A stretch of 64,000 bases of DNA from contig JAAYDA010000048.1 in the NCBI GenBank assembly GCA_012729505.1, positions 1 to 64,000 on the forward strand, in the 5' to 3' direction. Source of the stretch: Syntrophomonadaceae bacterium. GTDB lineage: Bacteria > Bacillota > Syntrophomonadia > Syntrophomonadales > DTU052. A program made the translations under genes and the position numbers. Numbering within the stretch: position 1 is the stretch's first letter; each line of letters opens with the position of its first letter. The notes under the pieces were generated by a model. It was given only the letters and a program-made list of their open reading frames with translations. It had not been told where the DNA came from and did no database searches. Below, piece by piece: positions 40,266-50,411 of the stretch.

Positions 40266-41329
40266 ACCTGCCCCTCCTCATGGACTATTTCATATACCGT
40301 TTCCAGTAATTTCGATAACATCTTATCTTTTTCTACCCGTTCGATTATCTTTCCTTCTTTAAATAATAAGCCAAAACCGCGCCCCCCGGCGATACCCACA
40401 TGGGCGTCCCTGGCTTCACCCGGTCCGTTGACCACACATCCCATTACGGCTACCTTAAGCGGAACCGTAATTCCCCGGAGTTCACGATCCGCTTGCTCGG
40501 CCAAAGTCTGGAGATCGATTTCACAACGGCCGCAGGTTGGACAGGAGATTAATTCGACTCCACGCGCTCTGCTTCCTACCGCCCTTAAAATCTCATAGGC
40601 TGCCCATACCTCTTCTTTAGGATCTGCGGTTAAAGAAACCCTGATAGTATCGCCTATGCCTTCGGCTAAGAGCATACCAATCCCTAATGAAGATTTAATC
40701 AATCCCCGGGCCAGTGTACCGGCTTCGGTTATTCCAATATGAAAAGGGTAATCCACCCTGTCACTTAACAGTCGGTAAGCCTTTACCGTCGAAAGAACAT
40801 CCGATGATTTCAGAGAAATCTTTATCAGGTCGTAATTCAGTTCCTCCAAGACTCCAATCTGACGAAGAGCACTCTCCACCATAGCCTCAGGGGTTGCTCC
40901 ACCAAATTGTTTGAGCAGATCCTTGTCCAGCGAACCGGCATTAACACCGATCCGAATTGGAATATTTCTCTCTTTAGCTGCGGAAACCACCATCTCAACC
41001 CGGGAACGCGCCCCAATATTGCCCGGGTTAATTCGAAGTCCGTCTGCTCCGGCCTCCAGGCTCATCAAGGCCAAACGATAATCAAAATGAATATCGGCAA
41101 CGATGGGAATGGTGCTGTTGGCCCGGATCTCTTTTAAGCATTCCGCCGATTCAGCATCAGGTATTGCCACCCGGACCACTTCACAGCCAATTTGGGCCAG
41201 CTCAGCTATTTGCCGAGAGGTGGCTTCCACATCACGAGGATCAGTATTTGTCATAGATTGGACAACAATGGGGTTATCTCCTCCGATAACAGCTGATCCA
41301 ATATTAATCTGCCGGGTTGGTCTGCGCAT
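40262..41329 (-). CDS. ispG: 4-hydroxy-3-methylbut-2-enyl diphosphate synthase
   Basis: PIVVQSMTNTDPRDVEAT, SCPTCGRCEIDLQ, GCVVNGPGEARDAHVGIAGG. Confidence 0.96.
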   Translation of the reverse strand: MRRPTRQINIGSAVIGGDNPIVVQSMTNTDPRDVEATSRQIAELAQIGCEVVRVAIPDAESAECLKEIRANSTIPIVADIHFDYRLALMSLEAGADGLRINPGNIGARSRVEMVVSAAKERNIPIRIGVNAGSLDKDLLKQFGGATPEAMVESALRQIGVLEELNYDLIKISLKSSDVLSTVKAYRLLSDRVDYPFHIGITEAGTLARGLIKSSLGIGMLLAEGIGDTIRVSLTADPKEEVWAAYEILRAVGSRARGVELISCPTCGRCEIDLQTLAEQADRELRGITVPLKVAVMGCVVNGPGEARDAHVGIAGGRGFGLLFKEGKIIERVEKDKMLSKLLETVYEIVHEEGQV

Positions 41330-41331
41330 AA

Positions 41332-42390
41332 TCAGCCGCCTTTTAACAACATGAAAATATCATTATATGTGACCAGGAGAATTAAACCCATCAGAACCAT
41401 AAAACCCAGTAAATGAATAAAGCCTTCCCGTTCCGGCTCTATAGGACGCCCCCTGACCATCTCAATACCGGTAAAGACAATTCGGCTTCCATCCAGGGCA
41501 GGAAAAGGAATAAGATTGATTATACCCAGATTGATACTCAACAAAGCGGTAAAATTCAATAGGTATATGAAACCACCCTGAGCTGCCTGGCCAATCATTT
41601 TAGTAATCCCCACCGGGCCGGCCAAGGCTTTGGTAGAAACAGCACCCGTAATTATTTGTCCCAGTCCCTGCAGCATTGCAACTGTGGTCTGATAGGTATT
41701 TACAAAGCCCATCTTAATCCCCTGCCATAAGCCCATTTTATGAAAGGTAACCATCGAGCTTATTCCCAGCATCATAGTCTGGGTGGTTGTGTCATACTCT
41801 GGTTTCACACTCATATCATATAATTGACCATCTCTTTTCACTTGCAGAAGCAGAGTGCCTTCCCGGGGAGTTTGCTGAATTGCTCCTACCAATTGTTCCC
41901 AGCTTTGAATTCTTTGACCATTTGCAGCTACTATCTCATCACCCGTCATTAGCCCTGCTGTCGCCGCCGGTCTTCCATCAATTATCTCACCAATAATTGC
42001 ATTCTCTACCGGCTGAGGAATACCAATGACAGTAAAAGCAAACACAAACAAGAATACTGCCAAAACAAAATTCATAACCGGCCCAGCTGCCAAAACTTTA
42101 ATTCTCTGCAGTGGTGAAGCTTTGTTGAAGCCGTGTTCGTGATCCTCATCATCAGGATCGGTTCCTGCCATACGAACAAAGCCCCCTAAAGGAAAGAGCC
42201 TCAGAGAAAATTCGGTGATTGAGTTGGCACCTCCCTTTTTATAAGGGCGATTGACGCTGAATAGCTTAGGTCCAAAGCCTATGCTAAATTCTAAAACTTC
42301 AATGCCGGCACTTCGCGCTGCCATAAAATGTCCCCATTCATGGACAAGAATAATAAGCGCCAAGACCAAAAGCGAAATAATTATCATCAT
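41332..42390 (-). CDS. rseP: RIP metalloprotease RseP/RasP
   Basis: LVHEWGHFMAARSAGIEVLEFSIGFGPK, PDZ domain, LINLIPFPALDGSRI. Confidence 0.95.
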   Translation of the reverse strand: MMIIISLLVLALIILVHEWGHFMAARSAGIEVLEFSIGFGPKLFSVNRPYKKGGANSITEFSLRLFPLGGFVRMAGTDPDDEDHEHGFNKASPLQRIKVLAAGPVMNFVLAVFLFVFAFTVIGIPQPVENAIIGEIIDGRPAATAGLMTGDEIVAANGQRIQSWEQLVGAIQQTPREGTLLLQVKRDGQLYDMSVKPEYDTTTQTMMLGISSMVTFHKMGLWQGIKMGFVNTYQTTVAMLQGLGQIITGAVSTKALAGPVGITKMIGQAAQGGFIYLLNFTALLSINLGIINLIPFPALDGSRIVFTGIEMVRGRPIEPEREGFIHLLGFMVLMGLILLVTYNDIFMLLKGG

Positions 42391-42401
42391 AATTATTTAT
42401 C

Positions 42402-43541
42402 TCATCCTTTCATATAACCCATAGCCTCCGCACGGGCCCATTTATCAGCGGCCATTATTTCTTCCAGGGAAGGAGCTTCAATTACTTTATGTATCCCCAT
42501 CACCTTTTCCACAATGCCGGCAATCTCTAAAAACCCAATTTTATTATTAAGAAAATGGCTTACCGCCACCTCATTGGCAGCATTGAGTACCGCCGGCATA
42601 GTCCCGCCCCGGCCGCCAGCCGCAAAAGCAAGCTCCAAGGCAGGAAATCCGCCCTTATCAGGCGGGAAAAAATCAAGACTCCCCATTTGGAGCAGATCCA
42701 GCACCGGGGCCGGATTATCCCATCGCTCAGGATAGCTGAAGGCATACTGAATCGGAATCCTCATGTCCGGCACCCCCAGATGCCCCAGAAAAGAGCCATC
42801 TCTGAATTCAACCAGGGAATGGACTATACTCTGGGGATGAATAACCACCTTAATTCGGTCATAACTCAATCCAAATAAATGATGGGCTTCAATTACTTCT
42901 AATCCTTTATTCATTAATGTAGCAGAATCAACCGTTATCTTCGGCCCCATTCTCCATTTAGGATGACGCAAAGCCTGTTCAGGAGTAACAGCAGCCAGCT
43001 GAGAAGGATTCCAGGTACGGAAAGGCCCTCCCGAAGCGGTGATCCATATCTTATCAACAGACTTTTCCTCTCCTTGTATGCATTGGAAGATGGCAGAGTG
43101 TTCACTGTCTACCGGAAGCAGCATAGCGCCGGATTCAGCCGCTAAAGGCATTATAACTGTTCCGGCAGTTACCAGACTTTCTTTGTTGGCTAATGCTACT
43201 GCTTTACCGGCCCGAATTGCTTCATAAGTAGCCCATATTCCAGCAGCACCACTTACTGCAATTAACACCAAATCAATTTCTTCCAGAGCAGCCAGTGAAG
43301 CAATGGCTTCCTTTCCCTGGCCGGTCCTGCAATTACAGCTTCGGGACAGTTGAGGATAACCTGCTTCATCATTGATGGCAGCATATGCGGGTTTAAATTC
43401 TTCTGTCTGGGCAATGAGCTTTTCCACGTTTCTTCCGGCTGCCAAAGCCTCCACCCGCAACTTGTGGGGATTGCGCCGGACAACATCTAATGCTTGAGTT
43501 CCTATGGAACCTGTAGAGCCAAGTATAGCAATTCTCTTCAA
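42402..43541 (-). CDS. dxr: 1-deoxy-D-xylulose 5-phosphate reductoisomerase
   Basis: IAILGSTGSIGTQALDVV, PVDSEHSAIFQCI, ITASGGPFR. Confidence 0.96.
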   Translation of the reverse strand: MKRIAILGSTGSIGTQALDVVRRNPHKLRVEALAAGRNVEKLIAQTEEFKPAYAAINDEAGYPQLSRSCNCRTGQGKEAIASLAALEEIDLVLIAVSGAAGIWATYEAIRAGKAVALANKESLVTAGTVIMPLAAESGAMLLPVDSEHSAIFQCIQGEEKSVDKIWITASGGPFRTWNPSQLAAVTPEQALRHPKWRMGPKITVDSATLMNKGLEVIEAHHLFGLSYDRIKVVIHPQSIVHSLVEFRDGSFLGHLGVPDMRIPIQYAFSYPERWDNPAPVLDLLQMGSLDFFPPDKGGFPALELAFAAGGRGGTMPAVLNAANEVAVSHFLNNKIGFLEIAGIVEKVMGIHKVIEAPSLEEIMAADKWARAEAMGYMKG

Positions 43542-43543
43542 AT

Positions 43544-44638
43544 CTAATCAGTCCTATTCCATAACCATCTGTCAAACACTCCGGCACGGAAACAAGCCAA
43601 GACCACAATAACCAGTATGGGTCCTAAGAACATTCCGATTACACCGGCGGCTTTAAGGCCAACATAGAGGGAAATCAAAGTAGCCAAGGGATGAAGGCCA
43701 ATATTGTTACCGATTATCCGAGGCTCAATAATGTATCTGACTATTACTAGTACGGCATAAAGAATGAGCAACGCTATCCCAAACCCAACTTGCCCGGAAA
43801 AAACCGCGAATAAGCCCCAAGGGATAAAAACCAAACCAGGTCCCAGGATAGGCAAAATATCCAATAAACCTACTAATAGGCCAATAGTCAAAGCGTATTC
43901 AGCCCCTATGATCTTTAAGCCAATAATCGTTTGTAAACCGGTAATGGACACCAGAATGAACTGGGCCTTAATGAAACCCAGCAGGGCGGAAATCAAGTCA
44001 CTGGCAACAGTTTGAGTCTTTCCTTCCCATGTGGGAGGCAATGACCTTAGAAACCATGCTTTGATTTCGGGACGCTCATGGGCCATAAAATAAGTAGCCA
44101 CAACTGCAATCATCAGGAAGATAAAATAGCCAGGCACATTAGCCATAATGGTAATAAGTGAATTAACAATTAAATTCAATAACTCTTCAGCACCTGATAT
44201 GATTTGGGCAAGACTGGTTTGCATAGATTTCTCCAGATCCACCGGCAAATTCAGCTGACCGTATAATAATTGAATCTGTTGAAAGCCATCTAGTATACGT
44301 GCTATCAAGTCCCCAGAATTCACGGAAATCAGGCGATAAATAGAAATTAATTCATTAATGAGCTTAGTAATCAAAAAAGTAAGTATTAATCCTAATGAGC
44401 CCAGAACTAAGAGCATGCTCATAATAGTAGCCAGCCCACGACCCATCTTGAGGCGTCTTTCCATAAAGCGTATAGCCGGTTCAATTAGCAGGGCAAAAAA
44501 CAGAGCCAGCACGAAGGGCATAAAATATTTGGGAAAGCCGCCTGCAACATCTCCTAATATGGGAAATACATAGGTAAACAACAAATATATAGCCAGGAGG
44601 GCTAAAACCCCTACAGCCAGTTTCGTCATTGCTTTCAC
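43544..44638 (-). CDS. AI-2E/PerM family permease (YtvI-like)
   Basis: Polytopic protein with LVGLLDILPILGPGLVFIPWGLFAV and YIIEPRIIGNNIGLHPLATLISLYVGLKAAGVIGMFLGP. Confidence 0.88.
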   Translation of the reverse strand: MKAMTKLAVGVLALLAIYLLFTYVFPILGDVAGGFPKYFMPFVLALFFALLIEPAIRFMERRLKMGRGLATIMSMLLVLGSLGLILTFLITKLINELISIYRLISVNSGDLIARILDGFQQIQLLYGQLNLPVDLEKSMQTSLAQIISGAEELLNLIVNSLITIMANVPGYFIFLMIAVVATYFMAHERPEIKAWFLRSLPPTWEGKTQTVASDLISALLGFIKAQFILVSITGLQTIIGLKIIGAEYALTIGLLVGLLDILPILGPGLVFIPWGLFAVFSGQVGFGIALLILYAVLVIVRYIIEPRIIGNNIGLHPLATLISLYVGLKAAGVIGMFLGPILVIVVLACFRAGVFDRWLWNRTD

Positions 44639-44663
44639 ATAGCGCAGCAGTTCGGGATCCAGT

Positions 44664-45437
44664 TTATACCCCTCCCTTCAATATCAAAAAGTATACCACA
44701 GGAGCAACACACATCAAGCTGTCCACCCGATCCAGAATACCGCCGTGACCGGGGATCAGATTTCCGAAATCCTTGATTCCTAATCCCCGCTTGACTCCAG
44801 ATGCAAACAAATCACCGACCGGAGCCGCCAGGCCCACTATGATTCCTAACATTATCGACTGGAAAGGGCTTAATGCACTCAGAAAGCCTCCCGCCAGCGC
44901 TACTAGGATTGTTGCCATAAATCCACCGATAAAACCTTCCCAGGTCTTATTGGGGCTCAACGAAGGGATCATTTTATGCTTTCCAAACCAGGTTCCCACA
45001 AAGTAAGCTCCGGTATCGCTAGCCCAGGTTAACAGCAAAGCAAATACAATTACTCGAAAATGATCCGGCACTAAAGCTAACTTCCATATGTAACCAATGA
45101 ATAGTCCCACATAGACTGCCCCAAAAAAGCTGGCGGCTAAATCAATTATATGGTACCGAGGATATAATAAAACCATAAAGGTTAGAGTCAGCAGCAAAAC
45201 AGCAATTAGCAAAGCTTCATTTGACCATTCACTGCCGGTAAAGAACATGATTATCATAACTAAATACCCAGGCACCCACATTGGCTGGTGTCCAAATGTC
45301 TTTATGCCCCGATAAAATTCGTACAAACCAATAATGGCGATTAGAGCAACAAATCCCAACCAATAAATGCCTCCCGCCCAGGCAATTAGAAAAACTGCCG
45401 GTATTCCTAACAAAGCAGTAATGATTCTTTTCTTCAT
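44664..45437 (-). CDS. cdsA: Phosphatidate cytidylyltransferase
   Basis: WASDTGAYFVGTWFGKHKMIPSLSPNKTWEGFIGG, KDFGNLIPGHGGILDRVDSL. Confidence 0.95.
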   Translation of the reverse strand: MKKRIITALLGIPAVFLIAWAGGIYWLGFVALIAIIGLYEFYRGIKTFGHQPMWVPGYLVMIIMFFTGSEWSNEALLIAVLLLTLTFMVLLYPRYHIIDLAASFFGAVYVGLFIGYIWKLALVPDHFRVIVFALLLTWASDTGAYFVGTWFGKHKMIPSLSPNKTWEGFIGGFMATILVALAGGFLSALSPFQSIMLGIIVGLAAPVGDLFASGVKRGLGIKDFGNLIPGHGGILDRVDSLMCVAPVVYFLILKGGV

Positions 45438-45474
45438 GCTTTCCCTTTCCGTGGGCCACAGGGTCCGGCCACTC

Positions 45475-46215
45475 CTATTGTTCTAAAGCACCGCCAAATT
45501 TTCGATCCCGCTTGCCATAATCTTCGATGGCCTGCGCCAGAATATCTCCATTGAAATCCGGCCAAAGCACATCAGTGATCCAAATTTCCGAATAAGCGAT
45601 TTGCCAGAGTAAAAAATTGCTTACTCTCATATCTCCGGCAGTTCTAATCAGCAGGTCGGGATCCGGAACACCTTCGGTGAAAAGCTGTTGGGCAAATATA
45701 TCTTCGTTTATATCTTCGAGGCGCAATTCTTCTCTTAATACTTTTTCAGCGATATTTCTGGCGGCGGTTGTTATTTCCATTCGTCCCCCATAGTTGAGAG
45801 CTATATTAAGAAGGAGAGCGGTATTATTAGTTGTCATTTCGCAAGCCATCGTCAGTTCCTCTTGAATACGGGCTGAAAAAGCCACCCCATCCCCAATAAT
45901 TCTTAATTTAATGTTTTGCTCATGCAGTGATAACAATTCAGATGAAAGGTATTCGTGGAGGAGGGTCATAAGATAATTGATTTCCGTGTCAGGACGTTTC
46001 CAATTTTCAGTGGAAAAAGCATAGACAGTCAACACCGGAATTCCCAGGTCAATAACAGCTTCGATGGTTCGTTTTAGTGCTTCTATGCCTGCCTTATGGC
46101 CAATTTGGCGGGGCAGCATTCTTTTATTTGCCCACCTGCCATTACCATCCATTATGATTGCCACATGTTTCGGCAGCCGGTCTTTTGAATACGGTATCGC
46201 TTTTTTAACTGTCAT
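45475..46215 (-). CDS. uppS: Isoprenyl transferase (undecaprenyl diphosphate synthase)
   Basis: HVAIIMDGNGRWANKR, YAFSTENWKRP, DLLIRTAGDMRVSNFLLWQIAYSE. Start moved to 46215 (GGAGGACGGTAATG) rather than 46269. Confidence 0.95.
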   Translation of the reverse strand: MTVKKAIPYSKDRLPKHVAIIMDGNGRWANKRMLPRQIGHKAGIEALKRTIEAVIDLGIPVLTVYAFSTENWKRPDTEINYLMTLLHEYLSSELLSLHEQNIKLRIIGDGVAFSARIQEELTMACEMTTNNTALLLNIALNYGGRMEITTAARNIAEKVLREELRLEDINEDIFAQQLFTEGVPDPDLLIRTAGDMRVSNFLLWQIAYSEIWITDVLWPDFNGDILAQAIEDYGKRDRKFGGALEQ

Positions 46216-46244
46216 TACCGTCCTCCTGCAATTAAGTAAGACTT

Positions 46245-46370
46245 GATTCAGGTGGAGTTTTAACTCCATCTGAATCTTAGTCGCACGAATCCAGGGACTT
46301 AGCCGCCCTTGGACACCCGCCGCCTATAGAAGCGCGGGGTCTTAGGGCGGGTTAGTCATCGGATCAAAGT
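46245..46370 (-). mobile_element. Highly structured non-coding segment in the uppS leader; possible IS200/IS605-derived palindromic (PATE-like) remnant or structured RNA
   Basis: Minus strand: CCGCCCTAAGACCCCGCGCTTCTATAGGCGGCGGGTGTCCAAGGGCGG hairpin (46350-46303), then GATTCAGATGGAGTTAAAACTCCACCTGAATC hairpin (46276-46245), then AAGTC; TTGAT at 46367-46363 at the upstream edge. Confidence 0.4.
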
Positions 46371-46398
46371 AGAAAACCCCCATGTGGATGGGGGCGTC
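46371..46398 (-). terminator. Rho-independent terminator downstream of frr
   Basis: Minus strand CCCCCAT-CCAC-ATGGGGG followed by TTTTCTAC. Confidence 0.8.
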
Positions 46399-46495
46399 AT
46401 TAATTAGTTTGGCAAAGGCACAGCCGACAACATTTCAGGGAAAAACCTTGCTCCTCATTGAAACAATTTATCCATCCGGCTTTGGTAATCATGTA

Positions 46496-47062
46496 TTATA
46501 CTTCCATGATGTCTTTTTCCTTGCCCACTATCAATTTATCAATTTCTTTAATATGTTTATCAGTTAACTTCTGAATTTCATCCAATCTTTTCTTGTTTTC
46601 GTCTTCGGAAATCTCACCGTCTTTTTCCATGCTCTTTAAAAAGTCGTTTGCATCCCGGCGAATATTTCTTACCGCTACTTTAGCTTCTTCAGCACGCTTA
46701 CGCACTAGTTTAACTAGGTCTTTTCTGCGTTCTTCGGTTAAGGATGGAATTGCTATCCTGATAACGTTACCATCATTGGAAGGGTTAACACCCAAATCCG
46801 ATTTCATTATGGCCTTTTCAATGTCAGGAATAGTAGTCTTATCCCAGGGCTGAATAACAAGTAAGCGAGGTTCCGGCACACCTATATTCCCCAGTTGCTT
46901 AATTGGGGTGGGAGTACCGTAATACTCAACGCTGATTTTGTCCAGCATGGCTGGATTTGCTCTTCCGGCCCGCAGACCCGCAAAATCTTTAGTCAGATGT
47001 TCGATTGTTTTTTCCATTCGTTCATCGGCATCCTCTATAACCATCTTGGCCATGCAATTCAC
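46496..47062 (-). CDS. frr: Ribosome recycling factor
   Basis: [35 protein letters not shown]. Confidence 0.97.
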   Translation of the reverse strand: MNCMAKMVIEDADERMEKTIEHLTKDFAGLRAGRANPAMLDKISVEYYGTPTPIKQLGNIGVPEPRLLVIQPWDKTTIPDIEKAIMKSDLGVNPSNDGNVIRIAIPSLTEERRKDLVKLVRKRAEEAKVAVRNIRRDANDFLKSMEKDGEISEDENKKRLDEIQKLTDKHIKEIDKLIVGKEKDIMEV

Positions 47063-47788
47063 CTACCTCCCAACATAAGTACCAATATCTTCATTCATTA
47101 CCGCCTTCAGTATATTGCCATTTTCCATGAGGCTGAAGACGATAAGGGGTATTTTGTTCTCCATACACAATGATGCCGCAGTCGAGTCCATTACTCCAAG
47201 TCCTTTATTAATAACATCGATATAATCCAGATTTTTAAACTTTATTGCATTCGGATTAATTAACGGATCACTATCATAGACTCCATCTACCCTCTTGGCC
47301 ATTAAAATAACCTGGGCCTCAATCTCAGCGGCTCTTAAAGCTGCGGTAGTATCCGTGGAAAAATAGGGATTTCCCGTTCCAGCTGCGAGGATAACTACCC
47401 TCCCCTTTTCCAGGTGACTTATCGCCCGGCGTCTAATATAGGGTTCTGCAACCTGCCGCATCTCGATAGCCGATTGAACTCGGGTTGGGAGGTCCACACT
47501 TTCAAGGGCATCCTGTAAAGCCAGCGCATTAATGACCGTAGCCAGCATTCCCATATAGTCTGCGGTTGCTCGATCCATTCCCCTTGCGCTTCCGGCAACA
47601 CCTCGCCAGATATTTCCCCCTCCAACAACCACTGCCACTTGAACATCTAACTTCACGACTTCCTTGATCTGATTGGCAATGACTGCGAGAACCTGGTGGT
47701 CAATACCGTATCCATTATCTCCTGCCAGAGCTTCACCGCTCAGCTTGAGGACAATTCTTTTATATTGAGGAATATTCAATGGTGACAC
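47063..47788 (-). CDS. pyrH: Uridylate kinase
   Basis: [54 protein letters not shown]. Confidence 0.97.
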   Translation of the reverse strand: MSPLNIPQYKRIVLKLSGEALAGDNGYGIDHQVLAVIANQIKEVVKLDVQVAVVVGGGNIWRGVAGSARGMDRATADYMGMLATVINALALQDALESVDLPTRVQSAIEMRQVAEPYIRRRAISHLEKGRVVILAAGTGNPYFSTDTTAALRAAEIEAQVILMAKRVDGVYDSDPLINPNAIKFKNLDYIDVINKGLGVMDSTAASLCMENKIPLIVFSLMENGNILKAVMNEDIGTYVGR

Positions 47789-47797
47789 CTCGTTTGG

Positions 47798-48442
47798 CTA
47801 CTTGATCTGCGAAAATACCTCTTCAGCAAAACATTCTTCCCGTTTAGCCAAGCCTTCACCAACTTCATAGCGGGCAAAGCGACGAACCGAAATATTTTCT
47901 CCCAATCTCATAACCTGATCATTCACTATTTCTTGTACTGTCTTATCCGTATCCTTGATAAACTGTTGTTCCATCAGACAATTTTCTTTATAGAATTTTT
48001 CAATACGGCCTTCAACCATTTTATCAACAATCTTTTCAGGTTTGCCTTCATTAAGAGCTTGCTGCCGCAAAATCCGTTTTTCAGTCTCAATGATTTCCTG
48101 ATTCACTTCTTCACGTCTGACAAATTCAGGCTTGGCGGCGGCAATTTGCATGGCAACATCATGGCAGAGCGCTTTAAAGTCTTCAGTCTTGGCCACAAAA
48201 TCTGTCTCACAATTTACTTCTAATAGAACTCCAATCTTCCCGCCCATATGAATATATTGCGAAACCAGACCTTCACTGGCAACACGGCTGGCTTTCTTAG
48301 CCGCTTGAGCCAATCCCTTGGTACGAAGCAGCTCAATCGCTTTATCAATATCTCCTTCGGTTTCCACCAGAGCATTTTTGCAGTCCATCATTCCTACTCC
48401 GGTCCTCTCGCGAAGCTCTTTTACAATTGCAGCAGTAATCAA
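47798..48442 (-). CDS. tsf: Elongation factor Ts
   Basis: [38 protein letters not shown]. Confidence 0.97.
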   Translation of the reverse strand: MITAAIVKELRERTGVGMMDCKNALVETEGDIDKAIELLRTKGLAQAAKKASRVASEGLVSQYIHMGGKIGVLLEVNCETDFVAKTEDFKALCHDVAMQIAAAKPEFVRREEVNQEIIETEKRILRQQALNEGKPEKIVDKMVEGRIEKFYKENCLMEQQFIKDTDKTVQEIVNDQVMRLGENISVRRFARYEVGEGLAKREECFAEEVFSQIK

Positions 48443-48496
48443 TTATCCAACCTCCTATTTCTATTTAAAAGGAAACATTTTCACCCCGGCTAATTA

Positions 48497-49195
48497 TTAT
48501 GCTGTAGTCTGTTCTCCCTGTTTTCCTTCTAAAACCGCATCAGCAATGCGCGAACAGAGTAGTTTGACGGCCCGGATAGCATCATCATTCCCAGGAATCA
48601 CATAATCAATTTCATCAGGATCACAATTGGTATCAACAATAGCCACGACTGGAATTCCAAGCTTTCTGGCTTCAGATACTGCGATCCTTTCTTTACGAGG
48701 GTCAACCACAAACAACGCTCCCGGGATTCCGTTCATATCTTTAATCCCGCCCAGAAAACGCTCCAGTTTTTCCTGCTGTCCCCGCAAACGTGCCACTTCT
48801 TTTTTGGAAAGGACATCAAATAACCCATCCTGCTCCATCTTTTCCAGCTCTTTTAGGCGAAAAACCCGTTTCCTGATAGTGTTATAATTGGTGAGCATTC
48901 CACCCAGCCATCTCTGGTTAACGTAATACATGCCACATTTTTCGGCTTCATCTCTTATAGTTTCCTGAGCTTGTTTTTTAGTCCCTACAAACAAAAGACT
49001 CTTGCCTTCAGCGGCAATACCCTTAATAAACTCATAGGCATCATCAAATTTTTTCACTGTCTGAGACAAATCAATGATATAAATCCCATTACGCTCCATA
49101 TAGATGTAAGGAGCCATCTTAGGATTCCAACGCCTGGTTTGATGCCCGAAATGTACCCCGGCCTCCAGTAACTGTTTCATCGATACAACTGCCAT
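48497..49195 (-). CDS. rpsB: 30S ribosomal protein S2
   Basis: [41 protein letters not shown]. Confidence 0.97.
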   Translation of the reverse strand: MAVVSMKQLLEAGVHFGHQTRRWNPKMAPYIYMERNGIYIIDLSQTVKKFDDAYEFIKGIAAEGKSLLFVGTKKQAQETIRDEAEKCGMYYVNQRWLGGMLTNYNTIRKRVFRLKELEKMEQDGLFDVLSKKEVARLRGQQEKLERFLGGIKDMNGIPGALFVVDPRKERIAVSEARKLGIPVVAIVDTNCDPDEIDYVIPGNDDAIRAVKLLCSRIADAVLEGKQGEQTTA

Positions 49196-49302
49196 TAAAA
49201 AACACCTCCATAGTTTTTTCCTCCGCTACTCTCATCCCTTGCCTGGACCGAAACCGGCACCCCCATTCAAGGTCAAGTGCGTGTGAATTTTCTCCATCGG
49301 TT

Positions 49303-49331
49303 AGTATAGCATAACAGCCGAAGGCAAGCAA
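49303..49331 (-). promoter_or_regulatory. Candidate sigma-A promoter for the rpsB-tsf operon
   Basis: TTGCTT (49331-49326), 17-nt spacer, TATACT (49308-49303); about 100-nt leader to the rpsB start. Confidence 0.65.
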
Positions 49332-49389
49332 CTTTGAAAGGAATTATTTGTTGTTGATCAGCGATAATGTCATGGTATAAGTCATCACT

Positions 49390-49428
49390 GCGGGAGCCAA
49401 ATCTTGCTAAAAGATTTGTGCTTCCCGC
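49390..49428. repeat. Long imperfect hairpin containing copy 3 of the GCGGGAGCCAAATCT motif
   Basis: GCGGGAGCCAAATCTTGCTAAAAGATTTGTGCTTCCCGC; arms GCGGG/CCCGC, AGC/GCT, AAATCTT/AAGATTT. Confidence 0.75.
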
Positions 49429-49442
49429 TTGGGGGTTTTTAG

Positions 49443-49503
49443 ACGCTGATTTACGCTGATAAATTATGATTTCATTCCGGGAGCAAGTGGAATTCAATCC
49501 GGG
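49443..49503 (+). repeat. Dispersed intergenic repeat, inverted copy relative to 16361-16502
   Basis: ACGCTGATTTACGCTGATAAATTATGATTTCATTCCGGGAGCAAGTGGAATTCAATCCGGG. Confidence 0.75.
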
Positions 49504-49600
49504 TCGGATCCGGAAATCAAAGCTCTGCTAAAGTATTTGTGTCTCCCACTAGTCCTAACATGACATTTTCCCTGATCATTGACCCTTCAGCAAGAATTAT

Positions 49601-50074
49601 TTAAACTCCTGCCTCTTTCTTATTTTGAAGATCCAAAATTAGTCTGACCTCACCTTGACCTTTGCTCAGCAGCTCTGCAATTTCCGGGATGGTATACCCT
49701 TCATTATATAGTCTGGGCACTGCAATACTGGGGTGGACACTTCGAAGTGCTTCTATTTTAAGTGCAGCTTCTTCAGCAATAATTGAATCTTTATTGGGGA
49801 AGCCCGAACTTTCAAACATTTGAAGATCTTCGGGGCATTTTTCGATTCTGGTTATCCGTTCATCCAGGTTTTGTATCATAGTGTCAGACAACTGCTCTGC
49901 ATTACTAATTATTGTATTAAGATCTTTCCGCACCATTTTCGCTTCTTCAATGAGTGCTTTCATTTCTCCTGTAAACACCTCTGAAGCTCTTTGGTTTCGC
50001 CAGACCGTGTATAATATGGCGCCTAAAATAATGGCAGTTATAATTGCAAGCAGCCCAATAGTATCCATAAACAC
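49601..50074 (-). CDS. Membrane-anchored coiled-coil protein with C-terminal HTH-like segment (DUF6115-like; positional SwrB analogue)
   Basis: N-terminal TM IGLLAIITAIILGAILYTVW, heptad-like middle, GYTIPEIAELLSKGQGEVRLILDL at C-terminus; between sigD and rpsB. Confidence 0.65.
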   Translation of the reverse strand: MFMDTIGLLAIITAIILGAILYTVWRNQRASEVFTGEMKALIEEAKMVRKDLNTIISNAEQLSDTMIQNLDERITRIEKCPEDLQMFESSGFPNKDSIIAEEAALKIEALRSVHPSIAVPRLYNEGYTIPEIAELLSKGQGEVRLILDLQNKKEAGV

Positions 50075-50077
50075 CTC

Positions 50078-50395
50078 TCAAGCTAGAATATCCACATTGC
50101 CACCACTCTTGTCATCCACAATTATGCCATCGTCTTTGCTGTCTTTCTTCTCTGATTTATGTTGTTTACGTTTATTTTTTCGTTGCTTCTCATCCTCTTG
50201 CCTTTCGACAATCAAAGCATGCTCGCCTGGTGATGACTCAAAAACCGTTTCTTCTTTCATTTGCGTTTGAGCTGTTAATTGAGCAGTTATTTCCTGCCGT
50301 TTGGCAGCATGTTCCTGAAGGGTTGCTTGTTGAATGCGTGATACTTCGTTGGCCTTCGATACCACCATTTGCAAATCGGGAATTTTCATGCTCAA
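50078..50395 (-). CDS. Hypothetical protein, lysine-rich C-terminal region
   Basis: 105-aa ORF in operon context between the fapA-like gene and the 49601 ORF. Confidence 0.6.
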   Translation of the reverse strand: MSMKIPDLQMVVSKANEVSRIQQATLQEHAAKRQEITAQLTAQTQMKEETVFESSPGEHALIVERQEDEKQRKNKRKQHKSEKKDSKDDGIIVDDKSGGNVDILA

Positions 50396-50411
50396 GCTAT
50401 TCTCCCCCTCG

